A DNA stretch of 14,346 nucleotides from an uncultured Alcaligenaceae bacterium (GTDB taxonomy: Bacteria > Pseudomonadota > Gammaproteobacteria > Burkholderiales > Burkholderiaceae_B). The DNA is taken from the NCBI GenBank assembly GCA_937897265.1, contig CALCPT010000444.1, positions 1 through 14,346 on the forward strand, in the 5' to 3' direction. The first letter of the stretch is position 1, and every line of letters begins with the position of its first letter. The notes beneath the pieces were generated by a model, which saw only the letters and a program-made list of their open reading frames with translations, made no database searches and had not been told where the DNA came from. Both the position numbers and the translations under genes were made by a program. This document shows positions 1-9,496 of this stretch, piece after piece.

Positions 1-1
1 A

Positions 2-571
2 CGTTTAGATGATGGTGCGCAATCCGCTCAAGCCGATGTGCTATTTATGCAAGGCACGGTGTATGGCGCTGATGGTAAGCCAATTCCACAGGCAACCGTT
101 GAAGTCTGGCACGCAGATTTACTGGGTAATTATTCATTTTTTGATCAGTCGCAATCAGCCTTTAACTTGCGTCGCACAATCATCACGGATGCGCAAGGCC
201 GTTATCAATTCCGTACCATCATGCCCAAAGGGTATGGCTGCCCTCCAGACGGCGCGACACAGCAGTTGTTAGATCTGCTTGGCAGGCACGGTCAGCGTCC
301 AGCACACATTCATTTCTTTGTGTCTGCGAACGGACATCGTAAGTTGACGACTCAAATCAATATCGATGGTGATAAATACCTGTGGGACGATTTTGCGTTC
401 GGTAGCAGAGAAGGCCTGGTTCCGGCCCTGACACGGGTAACCGACGAAAAGGAAATCGCAAAAAATAATCTACAGGCACCCTTTGCCTCGATTGATTTCG
501 ATTTCAAACTGTATGCAGATTCAACCTCGGCGCCCTCAAGTGAAGTCGATCGTATTCGCGCAGCAGCCTAA
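2..571 (+). CDS. catA: Catechol 1,2-dioxygenase, 3' part (5' end outside window)
   Basis: This is the C-terminal 189 residues of an intradiol dioxygenase; the family is about 310 residues long, so the N-terminal dimerisation helices lie off the left edge. The frame is open from base 2 with no stop. The enzyme opens catechol between its two hydroxyls to give cis,cis-muconate, using a non-haem Fe(III). All four expected iron ligands can be placed: Tyr in GNYS (codon 131-133), Tyr in KGYGCPP (233-235), and the two His of AHIHFF (305-307 and 311-313). The [16 protein letters not shown] stretch and the closing FDFKLYAD strand match CatA rather than protocatechuate or hydroxyquinol dioxygenases. 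It ends 17 nt before benA, so it probably shares the ben transcript and consumes the catechol made by BenABCD. Family assignment is firm; preference for catechol over chlorocatechol is inferred from neighbours. Confidence 0.95.
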   Translation, partial: RLDDGAQSAQADVLFMQGTVYGADGKPIPQATVEVWHADLLGNYSFFDQSQSAFNLRRTIITDAQGRYQFRTIMPKGYGCPPDGATQQLLDLLGRHGQRPAHIHFFVSANGHRKLTTQINIDGDKYLWDDFAFGSREGLVPALTRVTDEKEIAKNNLQAPFASIDFDFKLYADSTSAPSSEVDRIRAAA

Positions 572-588
572 TCGCAACTGGAACCGAC

Positions 589-1961
589 ATGATACCGATC
601 AAAGTTGAAAAGTCTCAACCTGCCAAGATCACGGATTTGGATCAGTTTCTGATCGAAGATCACGAAAAGGGTGACTATCGTCTGCATCGTAGTGCCTTTA
701 CTGACGAGGCCCTCTTCGAACTCGAGATGAAACACATTTTTGAGGGAAACTGGATCTACTTGGCGCATGAAAGTCAGATTCCTCAGAATAATGACTATTA
801 CTCGACCTACATCGGTCGCCAGCCGATTTTTATCGCTCGCAATCGCCAGGGCGAACTCAATGCCTTTATTAACGCGTGCAGCCACCGGGGTGCACAGTTA
901 TGCCGTCATAAGCGAGGCAATAAGGCAACCTACACCTGTCCATTCCATGGCTGGACTTTCAACAATAGCGGCAAGCTCTTGAAAGTGAAGGACCCAGACG
1001 ACGCGGGCTATCCAGAGGGCTTTAATAAAGAAGGCTCTCATGATTTAAAGAAAGTCCCTCGATTCGCAAACTACAAGGGATTCTTGTTCGGCAGCCTTAA
1101 CGATGATGTTCAGAGTCTCGAAGAGTTTCTTGGCGAAGCCGCCAAAATTATTGACATGATTGTTGATCAGTCAGATGAAGGGCTCGAAGTCTTACGCGGT
1201 TCGTCAACGTATACCTTCGAAGGTAACTGGAAGCTTCAAGCCGAAAATGGTGCGGACGGTTACCACGTGTCTGCCGTGCACTGGAATTACGCTGCGACAA
1301 CGAGCCGTCGTAAGGCAGCCGAAGCCGAACGCGAAGACAATATTCGTGCGATGGATGCTGGCAAATGGGGTAAACAGGGCGGGGGATTTTATTCTTTCAC
1401 CAATGGCCACTTACTGCTGTGGTCGCAATGGGCTAACCCTCAGGATCGTCCAAACTATCCACGTCGTGAGGCTTTTGCAGAAAAGTTTGGCAAGCCAACT
1501 GCTGACTGGATGATCGAGCGCTCACGCAACCTGTGTCTGTATCCAAACGTGTATCTGATGGATCAATTTGGTTCGCAGATTCGGTTATTACGCCCGTTGT
1601 CTGTCAATAAAACTGAAGTCACCATCTATTGCATTGCGCCAAAGGGTGAGTCGGCACAAGCACGCTCACAGCGTATTCGCCAATATGAGGATTTCTTCAA
1701 TGTCAGCGGGATGGCGACCCCAGACGATCTTGAAGAGTTTCGTGCGTGTCAGGCTGGCTTTGCCGGCTCAGCCTCCCCTTGGAACGATATGTGCCGCGGC
1801 GCAACGCACTGGGTACAGGGCGCCGATGAAGCGGCCAAACAAATCGGGCTCAAGCCGCTGATGAGTGGCGTTAAGACAGAAGATGAAGGGCTTTATACCC
1901 TCCAGCATCGCTATTGGTTGGATGTGATGAAAAAGGCAACAAAAGAAAAGGGATCCGAATC

Positions 1962-1965
<4 letters not shown>
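589..1965 (+). CDS. benA: Benzoate 1,2-dioxygenase, large (alpha) subunit
   Basis: Catalytic subunit of the Rieske non-haem iron dioxygenase that adds both atoms of O2 to benzoate, giving the 1,2-cis-dihydrodiol carboxylate. It has 458 residues, close to the usual 450-460 for BenA/XylX. The Rieske [2Fe-2S] ligands are C97 and H99 (NACSHRG) and C117 and H120 (TCPFHGW). The mononuclear iron site is visible as [15 protein letters not shown], with D223 as the bridging Asp and H226 and H231 as ligands; an acidic pair in ATPDDLEEF (379-380) should supply the carboxylate ligand. The ATG at 589 gives the expected N-terminus with only a weak GGAA ribosome site. The stop overlaps the benB start by 4 nt (ATGA), suggesting coupled translation of the alpha and beta chains. 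AntA or XylX are the nearest alternatives; the benBCD context favours benzoate. Confidence 0.96.
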
Positions 1966-3491
<1,526 letters not shown>

Positions 3492-3492
<1 letters not shown>

Positions 3493-4277
3493 TGGCACAT
3501 TCGAACCGCTACGAAAATAAAATCGTTGTCGTGACGGGTTCTGCGCAAGGGATTGGGCGCGGAGTCGCAATAGCGATCGCTGCCGAGGGTGGGCAAGTGG
3601 TGTTGGTCGATCGTTCAGAGCTCGTGGCTGAAGCCGCGCTTGACATTCAAAAGGTAGGCTTGCCAGCACTCACGTTGCTGGCAGACCTTGAAACCTATGA
3701 AGGCGCTCAGTCAGTGGTGACACAGACAATCAAGAAGTTTGATCGAATCGATGTTTTGATCAATAACGTAGGTGGCACGATCTGGGCAAAACCCTATCAA
3801 GAATATCAGCCACACGAAATCGAGGCTGAGATTCGTCGGTCTCTTTTTCCAACGTTATGGTGCTGCCATGCGGTGCTGGCTTCAATGATCGCGCAACAAG
3901 CGGGCGTGATTGTTAACGTCTCTTCGATTGCAACGCGAAGCATACATCGTGTGCCCTACGGAGCAGCAAAGGGTGGCGTGAACTCTATGACGGCTTGCCT
4001 AGCCTTTGAACATGCACAAAACGGTATCCGCATCAATGCGGTCGCGACCGGCGGTACAGAGGCTCCGGCACGGAAAATCCTTCGAAACAGTCAAGCGATG
4101 TCTGAACAAGAAAAAATTTGGTACCAGGATATTGTGGATCAGACGGTCAACAGCACGTTGATGAAGCGTTATGGAAGTGTCACTGAACAGGTGAATGCGA
4201 TTCTATTTCTGGGCTCTGACGAGTCATCCTACATCACCGGTACGGTGTTACCCGTTGGCGGCGGAGACCAGGGCTAA
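3492..4277 (+). CDS. benD: 1,6-dihydroxycyclohexa-2,4-diene-1-carboxylate dehydrogenase (benzoate diol dehydrogenase)
   Basis: Classical short-chain dehydrogenase that oxidises the cis-diol from BenABC with NAD+; loss of CO2 gives catechol. It has 261 residues, normal for BenD. The Rossmann motif TGSAQGIG spans 15-22. An Asp closing the second strand (VLVDR, D40) favours NAD over NADP. NNVGG is at 91-95, and the catalytic set is S144/S145, Y156 and K160 (YGAAKGG). The stretch FPTLWCCHAVL and the VATGGTEAPARKI segment match BenD/XylL rather than generic SDRs. The ATG at 3492 overlaps the benC stop by one base and the TAA overlaps the next ATG by one base, so it appears tightly coupled on both sides. 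Confidence 0.95.
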
Positions 4278-4951
4278 TGATAGACAAAAGCACATCTAGC
4301 GTTCAAGAGTCGATGAGCGGTATCAAAGACGGGGCGACGATTATGATTGGTGGCTTTGGTACTGCTGGCCAACCGACCGAATTGATTGACGCTTTGATTG
4401 AGCAGGGCGCAAAAGACTTAACAATTGTGAATAACAATGCGGGCAATGGTGATAAGGGTCTTGCCGCCCTGCTCAAAGCCGGTCGTGTCAAAAAAATCAT
4501 TTGCTCATTTCCACGACAGTCGGATTCGTATGAGTTTGACAAGTTGTATCACGCTAAGAAGATTGAACTTGAGTTGGTTCCGCAAGGCAATCTTGTTGCA
4601 AGAATTGAGGCTGCTGGCGCTGGACTGGGCGCGATTTTTACACCAACTGGCTTTGGAACCTTGCTTGCTGCGGGTAAAGAAACACGAGTCATTAATGGCA
4701 AAAACTACATTCTTGAGTTACCTATTTTTGCCGATTTCTCATTGATTAAAGCCCATAAGGGTGATCGCTGGGGCAACCTTGTTTATCGTAAAAGTGCCAG
4801 AAATTTCGGTCCAATTATGGCTGCCGCCGCGCGCTGCACGATTGCTCAGGTACAGCAAGTCGTGCCTTTAGGTGCTCTCGATCCTGAGCATATCGTCACG
4901 CCTGGAATATTTGTTCAGCATGTCGTGGGTGTTGGAGCTACGCAGCCATGA
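4277..4951 (+). CDS. pcaI: 3-oxoadipate CoA-transferase, subunit A
   Basis: Alpha subunit of the succinyl-CoA:3-oxoadipate CoA-transferase, which activates 3-oxoadipate for thiolysis to succinyl-CoA and acetyl-CoA. At 224 residues it is near the family norm of about 230. The glycine loop GGFGTAGQP (25-33) is clear, as are the TPTGFGTLLAAGKET stretch, the ADFSLIKAHKGDRWGNL segment and the closing LDPEHIVTPGIFV that typify the family-I alpha subunit. The start overlaps the benD stop by one base (TAATG) and the stop overlaps pcaJ by 4 nt. Close relatives include SCOT (ScoA) and acetate CoA-transferases. Physical coupling to ben/cat genes makes 3-oxoadipate the likely substrate; the name catI is used for the same function in catechol clusters. 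Confidence 0.9.
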   Translation: MIDKSTSSVQESMSGIKDGATIMIGGFGTAGQPTELIDALIEQGAKDLTIVNNNAGNGDKGLAALLKAGRVKKIICSFPRQSDSYEFDKLYHAKKIELELVPQGNLVARIEAAGAGLGAIFTPTGFGTLLAAGKETRVINGKNYILELPIFADFSLIKAHKGDRWGNLVYRKSARNFGPIMAAAARCTIAQVQQVVPLGALDPEHIVTPGIFVQHVVGVGATQP

Positions 4952-5598
4952 CATACACGCGCCTAACGAGGGACCAAATTGCGAAACGCGTTGCTCAAGA
5001 TATTCCTGAAGGGAGTTATGTCAATTTAGGAATCGGTTTGCCAACGTTAATCGCTAATCATCTGGATTCTGAAAAAGATATTTTTCTGCATAGTGAAAAC
5101 GGGATCTTAGGCTTGGGCCCGGGGCCAATCGCAGGCTATGAAGATCCAGAATTGATTAATGCAGGAAAGGAATTTGTCACGCTATTACAGGGCGGAAGTT
5201 TCTTCCATCATGGGGATTCTTTCACCATGATGCGTGGAGGCCATTTAGATATCTGTGTGCTCGGTGCCTTTCAGGTTTCACAACGCGGCGACCTGGCAAA
5301 TTGGCATACTGGTTCTGCGTCTGCGATTCCAGCGGTGGGTGGTGCAATGGACTTGGCGATTGGTGCAAAACGTGTCTTTGTCACGATGGAGCATCTCACC
5401 AAAACTGGTGAGTCAAAAATTGTTGAGCGTTGCACCTATCCGCTGACTGGCATTGGCTGCGTCAACCGTATCTATACAGATTTGGCGGTGATTGACGTGA
5501 CTGCAAATGGACTGGCTGTCATTGATATCGTGCCTGGTCTGAGCTTTGAAAAATTACAACAAATCACCAACGCTCAATTGACGCATTGCGTGAATTAA
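4948..5598 (+). CDS. pcaJ: 3-oxoadipate CoA-transferase, subunit B
   Basis: Beta subunit of the same CoA-transferase and the one that carries the catalytic glutamate. That residue is E50 in the SENGILGLGP motif, where the family forms a glutamyl-CoA thioester. Other family landmarks are VNLGIGLPT (about 25-33), the SFTMMRGGHLDICVLGAFQV stretch, and the GGAMDLAIGAKRVFV segment. At 216 residues it is complete. The ATG at 4948 sits in an ATGA overlap with the pcaI stop, which favours equal production of the two subunits. It is the last gene of the unbroken overlapping series; the next coding start is 136 nt downstream. Confidence 0.92.
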   Translation: MTYTRLTRDQIAKRVAQDIPEGSYVNLGIGLPTLIANHLDSEKDIFLHSENGILGLGPGPIAGYEDPELINAGKEFVTLLQGGSFFHHGDSFTMMRGGHLDICVLGAFQVSQRGDLANWHTGSASAIPAVGGAMDLAIGAKRVFVTMEHLTKTGESKIVERCTYPLTGIGCVNRIYTDLAVIDVTANGLAVIDIVPGLSFEKLQQITNAQLTHCVN

Positions 5599-5683
5599 TT
5601 TTCTGAGACTCTGGGCTTTAGATCAAGAGGCTCGTAGCAAACGCGATGCAGAATTAATCGCAGCGGAAATTGAATTTTTTTGC

Positions 5684-5702
5684 AAGCTCTTTGGCCGAGC
5701 TT
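5684..5702 (+). terminator. Hairpin followed by T-rich tract, possible weak terminator or attenuator
   Basis: A 6-bp perfect stem, AAGCTC and GAGCTT, with a 7-nt loop is followed by TAATTTTATTATTT. The tail is T-rich but interrupted, and the stem has few G-C pairs, so termination would be inefficient. It lies between pcaJ and the transporter gene and could lower transporter expression relative to the enzymes. It could equally be chance in an AT-rich spacer. Confidence 0.25.
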
Positions 5703-5734
5703 TAATTTTATTATTTAAGAAGAGAATAAATTTC

Positions 5735-7033
5735 ATGCGGCAAATTAATCTACATCAAGAAATCGACAATGCAAAGTTTGGTCGATTTCATTGGATTCTG
5801 TTAAGTGTCTGTGCGTTGATTATCATTTTTGATGGTTACGACCTAGTGATTTATGGGGTCGTGTTGCCCAAGCTGATGGCAAGCTGGAATCTCTCGCCCT
5901 TACAGGCAGGCGCTTTAGGCAGTTATGCATTGTTTGGCATGATGTTTGGAGCTTTGTTTTTTGGTCCTCTGTCTGATCGTATTGGCAGAAAGAAGGTCAT
6001 TGCGCTTTGCGTCATTCTTTTTAGTTTCTTTACCTTCTTGAATGGTTTTGCAAGAGACGTGTTTGAGTTTGGTGTCTGTCGATTTATCGCGGGCCTAGGC
6101 ATTGGCGGTGTGATGCCCAACGTCGTTGCCTTGATGACAGAGTACGCGCCTAAAAAAATTCGTAACTTGCTTGTCACGATTATGTTTAGTGGCTATTCGG
6201 TCGGAGGCATGCTGTCAGCTGGGCTCGGGATGTGGTTAGTGCCTGATTTTGGATGGTCGTCTGTCTTTTTTGTGGCAATCATTCCGTTGGTCTTATTGCC
6301 CGTCATTCTGAAATTTCTGCCTGAGTCTCCCGGTTTTTTGTCTCGTGGAAATCAATCTAGTCATTTAGCGAATATTGTTAAAAAGCTGAATCCGATCTTT
6401 AAACACCAGCCTGATGATGTGTTTGTGTATCCCATCGAAACGTCTAATAGCACTCCACTCGTTGCACTATTCAAAGATGGTCGCACGCTGACGACGTTAA
6501 TGTTCTGGGTATCATTCTTTATGTGTTTGTTGATGGTGTACGCGCTTGGCTCTTGGCTGCCAAAGCTGATGAATCAAGCGGGCTATCCGTTAGGTTCAAG
6601 TATCATGTTTTTAATGGTGCTTAATATTGGCGCGATTTTTGGTGCCGTCGGGGGTGGGTGGCTCGCAGACAAGTTGAACCCGCGCTCGGTGCTTACGGCA
6701 TTCTTTGCTTTAGCAACAGTTTCGATCAGTTTGTTGGGATTTAAAAGTTCGGCGATCGTTTTAAATCTACTCGTCGCTATTGCCGGCGCAACGACTATTG
6801 GAACCCAGATCGTGTTGTACTCGTATGTCGGTCAGTTCTATCCATTAAAAATACGCTCGACCGGAATCGGCTGGTCCTCTGGTGTAGGTCGAACCGGCGC
6901 TATTCTCGGGCCAATGCTTGGTGGTACATTGTTGAGCATGCAGTTGCCGACACCGTTTTATTTTTATGCGTTTGCTATACCTGGCTTGATCGCTTGTGTT
7001 GCAATTCAGTTTACGAATCGTGTAACACGTTGA
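5735..7033 (+). CDS. AAHS-family MFS transporter, BenK/PcaK-like (probable benzoate uptake)
   Basis: Proton-coupled aromatic acid importer of the inner membrane, 432 residues with about twelve hydrophobic segments in two halves. Family marks are the TM1 motif DGYD (33-36), whose acidic residues are important for aromatic acid transport in PcaK-type proteins, and the cytoplasmic loop 2-3 signature GPLSDRIGRKK (77-87). The degenerate repeat of that signature in the second half reads GGGWLADKLNPRS. The TM4 region has RFIAGLGIGGVMPN and the loop 6 start reads LPESPGFL. The ATG at 5735 has a purine-rich AAGAAGAGAA before it. It follows pcaJ on the same strand and may share the operon transcript. 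Benzoate as substrate is inferred from the neighbours; 4-hydroxybenzoate, protocatechuate or muconate remain possible. Confidence 0.88.
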   Translation: MRQINLHQEIDNAKFGRFHWILLSVCALIIIFDGYDLVIYGVVLPKLMASWNLSPLQAGALGSYALFGMMFGALFFGPLSDRIGRKKVIALCVILFSFFTFLNGFARDVFEFGVCRFIAGLGIGGVMPNVVALMTEYAPKKIRNLLVTIMFSGYSVGGMLSAGLGMWLVPDFGWSSVFFVAIIPLVLLPVILKFLPESPGFLSRGNQSSHLANIVKKLNPIFKHQPDDVFVYPIETSNSTPLVALFKDGRTLTTLMFWVSFFMCLLMVYALGSWLPKLMNQAGYPLGSSIMFLMVLNIGAIFGAVGGGWLADKLNPRSVLTAFFALATVSISLLGFKSSAIVLNLLVAIAGATTIGTQIVLYSYVGQFYPLKIRSTGIGWSSGVGRTGAILGPMLGGTLLSMQLPTPFYFYAFAIPGLIACVAIQFTNRVTR

Positions 7034-7234
7034 AGATCAGTCGGAGGCTGCGTATAGTTAGAGCCCGAAATTGTCGAAAATTTCGTTATCGCACCGTATT
7101 ACTCAAGTTTTTAACTAGAAGCCCCGAGCCTTGAAACCGTACTTCGACCCCGCTTGCTAATAACGTCTTTACTTACCAGCTGCCATCAAGTTATAAATTC
7201 GGAAATATTTCTGACATTGACGAGTGAAAAGACC
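7034..7234. other. Intergenic spacer with one AT-rich hairpin
   Basis: No gene is seen in this 201-bp spacer. A 7-bp inverted repeat, CGAAATT and AATTTCG (7066-7085, 6-nt loop), lies 33 nt after the transporter stop. It is AT-rich and is not followed by a T-run, so it is a poor candidate terminator for the benzoate cluster. No convincing promoter for the next gene could be picked by eye. Confidence 0.4.
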
Positions 7235-7786
7235 GTGAAAAATTGTGAAAAGTGCTCGGCTAGTAACCTAGATGACGCTCGTTTCTGTGCCTCATGTGGC
7301 TTAACCATGACCCCAAGCACAGCAAAACCAACTACTTTTGCCGTGCCACCGCCGCCCATGGCCGTGCCAAAGGCACCCGTCGCGCATGCAATAGCCTCAG
7401 AAATCGAAATTCAATCTATTGCCGATACGGCTCCTGTCCAACCCCTGATGGCTGTTGGCTTTAGCGACGCTATTAAAATTTGCTTCACAAAATATGCGAC
7501 TTTCGGCGGGCGAGCAACGCGACCCGAGTTTTGGTGGTTTTGCCTGTTTTCTGCGCTTGTCTCAAACCTGGTAGGGGCTCTGATAGGCGATTCAGCAGCG
7601 CTTGTGTGTAATTTAGTGTTTCTATTGCCGAGTATTGCCGTGGGCACTCGCCGACTGCATGACACAGGGCGAAGTGGCTGGTGGCAGCTAATCGCGCTAA
7701 CTATTATCGGTTTGTTCTTACTCATTTATTGGTTTGCCTCGAAAGGCACAACCGAACGTAACAAATATGATTTGGAGTCAGTTTAA
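7235..7786 (+). CDS. Zinc-ribbon plus DUF805 membrane protein
   Basis: From the GTG at 7235 this encodes 183 residues in two parts. Residues 1-22 form a zinc ribbon with C4, C7, C18 and C21 (KNCEKC and ARFCASCG). A proline- and alanine-rich linker of about 50 residues follows. From about residue 76 there is a DUF805 (YhaH-like) membrane domain with its two usual signatures, GRATRPEFW (92-100) and RLHDTGRSGWW (140-150), and three or four hydrophobic segments. DUF805 proteins sit in the inner membrane and have no settled function. An upstream TTG at 7154 would add 27 residues ahead of the zinc ribbon; such ribbons usually begin at the start codon, so GTG is preferred, though its ribosome site is weak. 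Nothing links it to benzoate metabolism. Confidence 0.82.
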   Translation: MKNCEKCSASNLDDARFCASCGLTMTPSTAKPTTFAVPPPPMAVPKAPVAHAIASEIEIQSIADTAPVQPLMAVGFSDAIKICFTKYATFGGRATRPEFWWFCLFSALVSNLVGALIGDSAALVCNLVFLLPSIAVGTRRLHDTGRSGWWQLIALTIIGLFLLIYWFASKGTTERNKYDLESV

Positions 7787-7891
7787 TCACGGGCCTTGCG
7801 CAGCGCTTTGTCAGCAAAGGCACAGCACTGACTGGTTTTTAAAGCATAGACTAGTTTGCTGTAACAGAGGTCACGTGCGTTATCGGCGTCA

Positions 7892-8263
7892 TCATTGCCT
7901 AAAAATGACGTGGCCCTCTTGAATGTAATCGCCATCCCAAACGCCAACGAGTAAAACGTTTGCGCAGTTCGAAGAACTTTCATTTGCAGAGCTAAAGCAG
8001 TTTTCAAAGAGCCAACGCAGTTGCTTTTTATTAAAGCCTCGCACGCGTGCGTAAATATTTATCCTTGTTTTTGTATCGCGACAAGAAAGAGACATATCGC
8101 TAAGCGGATAGAAATAATCGCAACGCAGAGTGATGGTCTGCCCTTTATATTCGGCTCGATCGATAATCAGATCAATAATAGAAATGGGTTTCTGTGCAAA
8201 TGCAGTTGTCCCAAACGCCAGCAAAAGCACAGTGCATATTTTTGTAATAGTTTGCTTCAACAT
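7892..8263 (-). CDS. Small exported protein of unknown function
   Basis: I do not recognise a named family. The 123-residue product begins with a clear Sec signal peptide: a lysine-containing start, a hydrophobic core (VLLLAFG) and an AFA cleavage site after about residue 23. The mature part of about 100 residues has four cysteines (in LRCDY, LSCRD, ENCFS and SNCAN), which could form two disulfides in the periplasm. The strand-rich pattern around YKGQTITLRC recalls small OB-like periplasmic domains, but this is only an impression. AAGGA lies 5 nt before the ATG (8269-8273), which supports the start. It begins 31 nt after the Bug gene on the same strand and may be co-transcribed with it. It is convergent with the DUF805 gene. 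Confidence 0.72.
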   Translation of the reverse strand: MLKQTITKICTVLLLAFGTTAFAQKPISIIDLIIDRAEYKGQTITLRCDYFYPLSDMSLSCRDTKTRINIYARVRGFNKKQLRWLFENCFSSANESSSNCANVLLVGVWDGDYIQEGHVIFRQ

Positions 8264-8294
8264 TGCAATCCTTTTAAGCTCATGAAGCGTCTAA

Positions 8295-9257
8295 TCACTC
8301 GGGCTTAATCCCCGCGCTGTTCAAAGCCTTTTGCCAAACAACAAGCTGATCTTTCAAAATCGTATCAAGCACTTCAGGCGATCCGCCAGCGCTTTCCATT
8401 GACTGCCGCTCAAGTTGCTCGCGCACCTCTGGCATCTTGAGTACGGCATTGAGTTCTTTATTAAGCAGATCAACGATCGGCCTTGGAAGTTTTGCGGGTC
8501 CGACTAGCGCCATCCAGCTGATGTTTGTGAAATTAGGCAACCCAGCTTCTGTCATCGTGGGTACGTCCGGGAAAATAGGGCTGCGCTTATCAAGCACGAC
8601 GCCTAACGCCCTCAGTCTGTTGTCTTTAATGAAACCGGTTGAGGTGGCAGGCGAGGTAAACGCCATTTGTATGCGATTGGCAAGTAAGTCGGCGGTTTGC
8701 TCGGGTTCGCCTTTATATGACACCTGCACGATATCAACGTTGCCAAGAGTTTTCAGTTGGGTACCGTAAATCAGTGCGGCAGTGTGTCCAGACCCGAAGT
8801 TCAACTTACCGGGGTTGGCGCGCGCATAAGCAAGTAGTTCATTTAGATTTTTGACTGGCAGTTCTTGATTGACCAACAGAAAATGTGTGAAGTTGCCAAT
8901 AAAGCCGATCGACGTGAAATCGGTCAGTACGTTGTAGGGCGGATCTTTCATTAAAAAGGGAACGCCCGCTAGCGGGCTATTGGTGCCCATCATCAAGGTA
9001 TACCCATCAGGTGCGGCGCGTGCAATAAATTGGCCCGCAATGGCTCCGTTTGCGCCTGCCTTGTTCTCGACGATGATGTTTTGACCGAGCCTTTGAGACA
9101 GCTTGGGTGCGATCGCTCGTGTCAGCGTGTCGGTGACTGAGCCCGCTGGAAACGGAATGATGAGACGTATCGGTTTGTCAGGGTATTGCGCACACGCTAC
9201 GGCCGAAGCAAGTGCGAAGGTGCAAGTTGCAACATAGGTCATGATGCGTTTAAGCAT
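8295..9257 (-). CDS. Bug/TctC-family periplasmic solute-binding protein
   Basis: A 320-residue tripartite tricarboxylate receptor (Bug family) protein, full length for the group. The signal peptide covers about residues 1-23 with an ACA cleavage site just before QYPDKPIR, the standard mature start. The family's first ligand loop reads PFPAGSVTDTLTR, a variant of the common PFPPGG-x-TD. Further landmarks are VENKAGANG, PDGYTLMMG and FPDVPTMTEAGLP near the C-terminus. Bug proteins bind carboxylates or other small organic molecules in the periplasm; many are orphans with no adjacent TctA/TctB membrane genes, as here. The ATG at 9257 is preferred over the internal ATG five codons later because a purine-rich AAAGAGA precedes it. 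The ligand is unknown. It is divergent from the SDR gene. Confidence 0.9.
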   Translation of the reverse strand: MLKRIMTYVATCTFALASAVACAQYPDKPIRLIIPFPAGSVTDTLTRAIAPKLSQRLGQNIIVENKAGANGAIAGQFIARAAPDGYTLMMGTNSPLAGVPFLMKDPPYNVLTDFTSIGFIGNFTHFLLVNQELPVKNLNELLAYARANPGKLNFGSGHTAALIYGTQLKTLGNVDIVQVSYKGEPEQTADLLANRIQMAFTSPATSTGFIKDNRLRALGVVLDKRSPIFPDVPTMTEAGLPNFTNISWMALVGPAKLPRPIVDLLNKELNAVLKMPEVREQLERQSMESAGGSPEVLDTILKDQLVVWQKALNSAGIKPE

Positions 9258-9496
9258 GAGTTGTCTCTTTAGTTTTTTTTAAAATTAGTACGTGCATGAC
9301 ACCAAGCCGCTGCTCTGATGCCTACACATCTATGTAAACTTATCATAATACAAACTGCTGCTGTGATTGTCGCGAAGTCATGTCTTCCTGTTTTGCGAGA
9401 CGATTTGAGTCACATCGCGAATCTATCTTTCAGGGGGCGCCTTTGTGTAGCGGCAGCTCTTATTTCTGAACTCACAAATTAACAAGGTTAAATAAC
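9258..9496. promoter_or_regulatory. Divergent intergenic region between Bug and SDR genes
   Basis: This 239-bp spacer must hold the promoters of both flanking genes. It contains an eight-T run (minus-strand poly-A in the Bug leader, near 9271-9278) and an AT-rich stretch around 9335-9352 with hexamers close to TATAAT on both strands. It also carries two direct copies of TCGCGAA 45 nt apart (9370-9376 and 9415-9421). No operator or complete -35/-10 pair can be assigned with confidence. Confidence 0.4.

Noticed and set aside
568..885. Minus-strand open frame of 105 codons across the 5' part of benA
   Set aside because: It is antisense to the conserved BenA N-terminus and Rieske region, has no recognisable domain, and is best explained as a shadow of the benA coding bias.
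3573..3580. Palindrome GCGATCGC, also at 9109-9116 and 10653-10660, as a possible genome signature repeat
   Set aside because: Three copies in 14 kb, two of them clearly within coding frames of conserved genes, do not show enrichment; a whole-genome count would be needed.
4277..5598. pcaIJ as acetoacetate (ScoAB) or acetate CoA-transferase
   Set aside because: Motifs alone cannot exclude it, but the overlap with benD and the presence of catA make 3-oxoadipate by far the better substrate.
7154..7234. TTG start adding 27 residues to the DUF805 protein
   Set aside because: The added residues have no matching feature, the TTG has no good ribosome site, and zinc ribbons of this type normally begin at the N-terminus.
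7783..8007. Minus-strand open frame of 74 codons at the end of the small exported protein gene, as a frameshifted extension of it
   Set aside because: Its tail (DADNARDLCYSKLVYALK) looks faintly protein-like, but the 123-residue frame ends naturally, the first half is only an out-of-frame reading of that gene, and its stop overlaps the DUF805 stop. Evidence is too weak for a gene or a frameshift.
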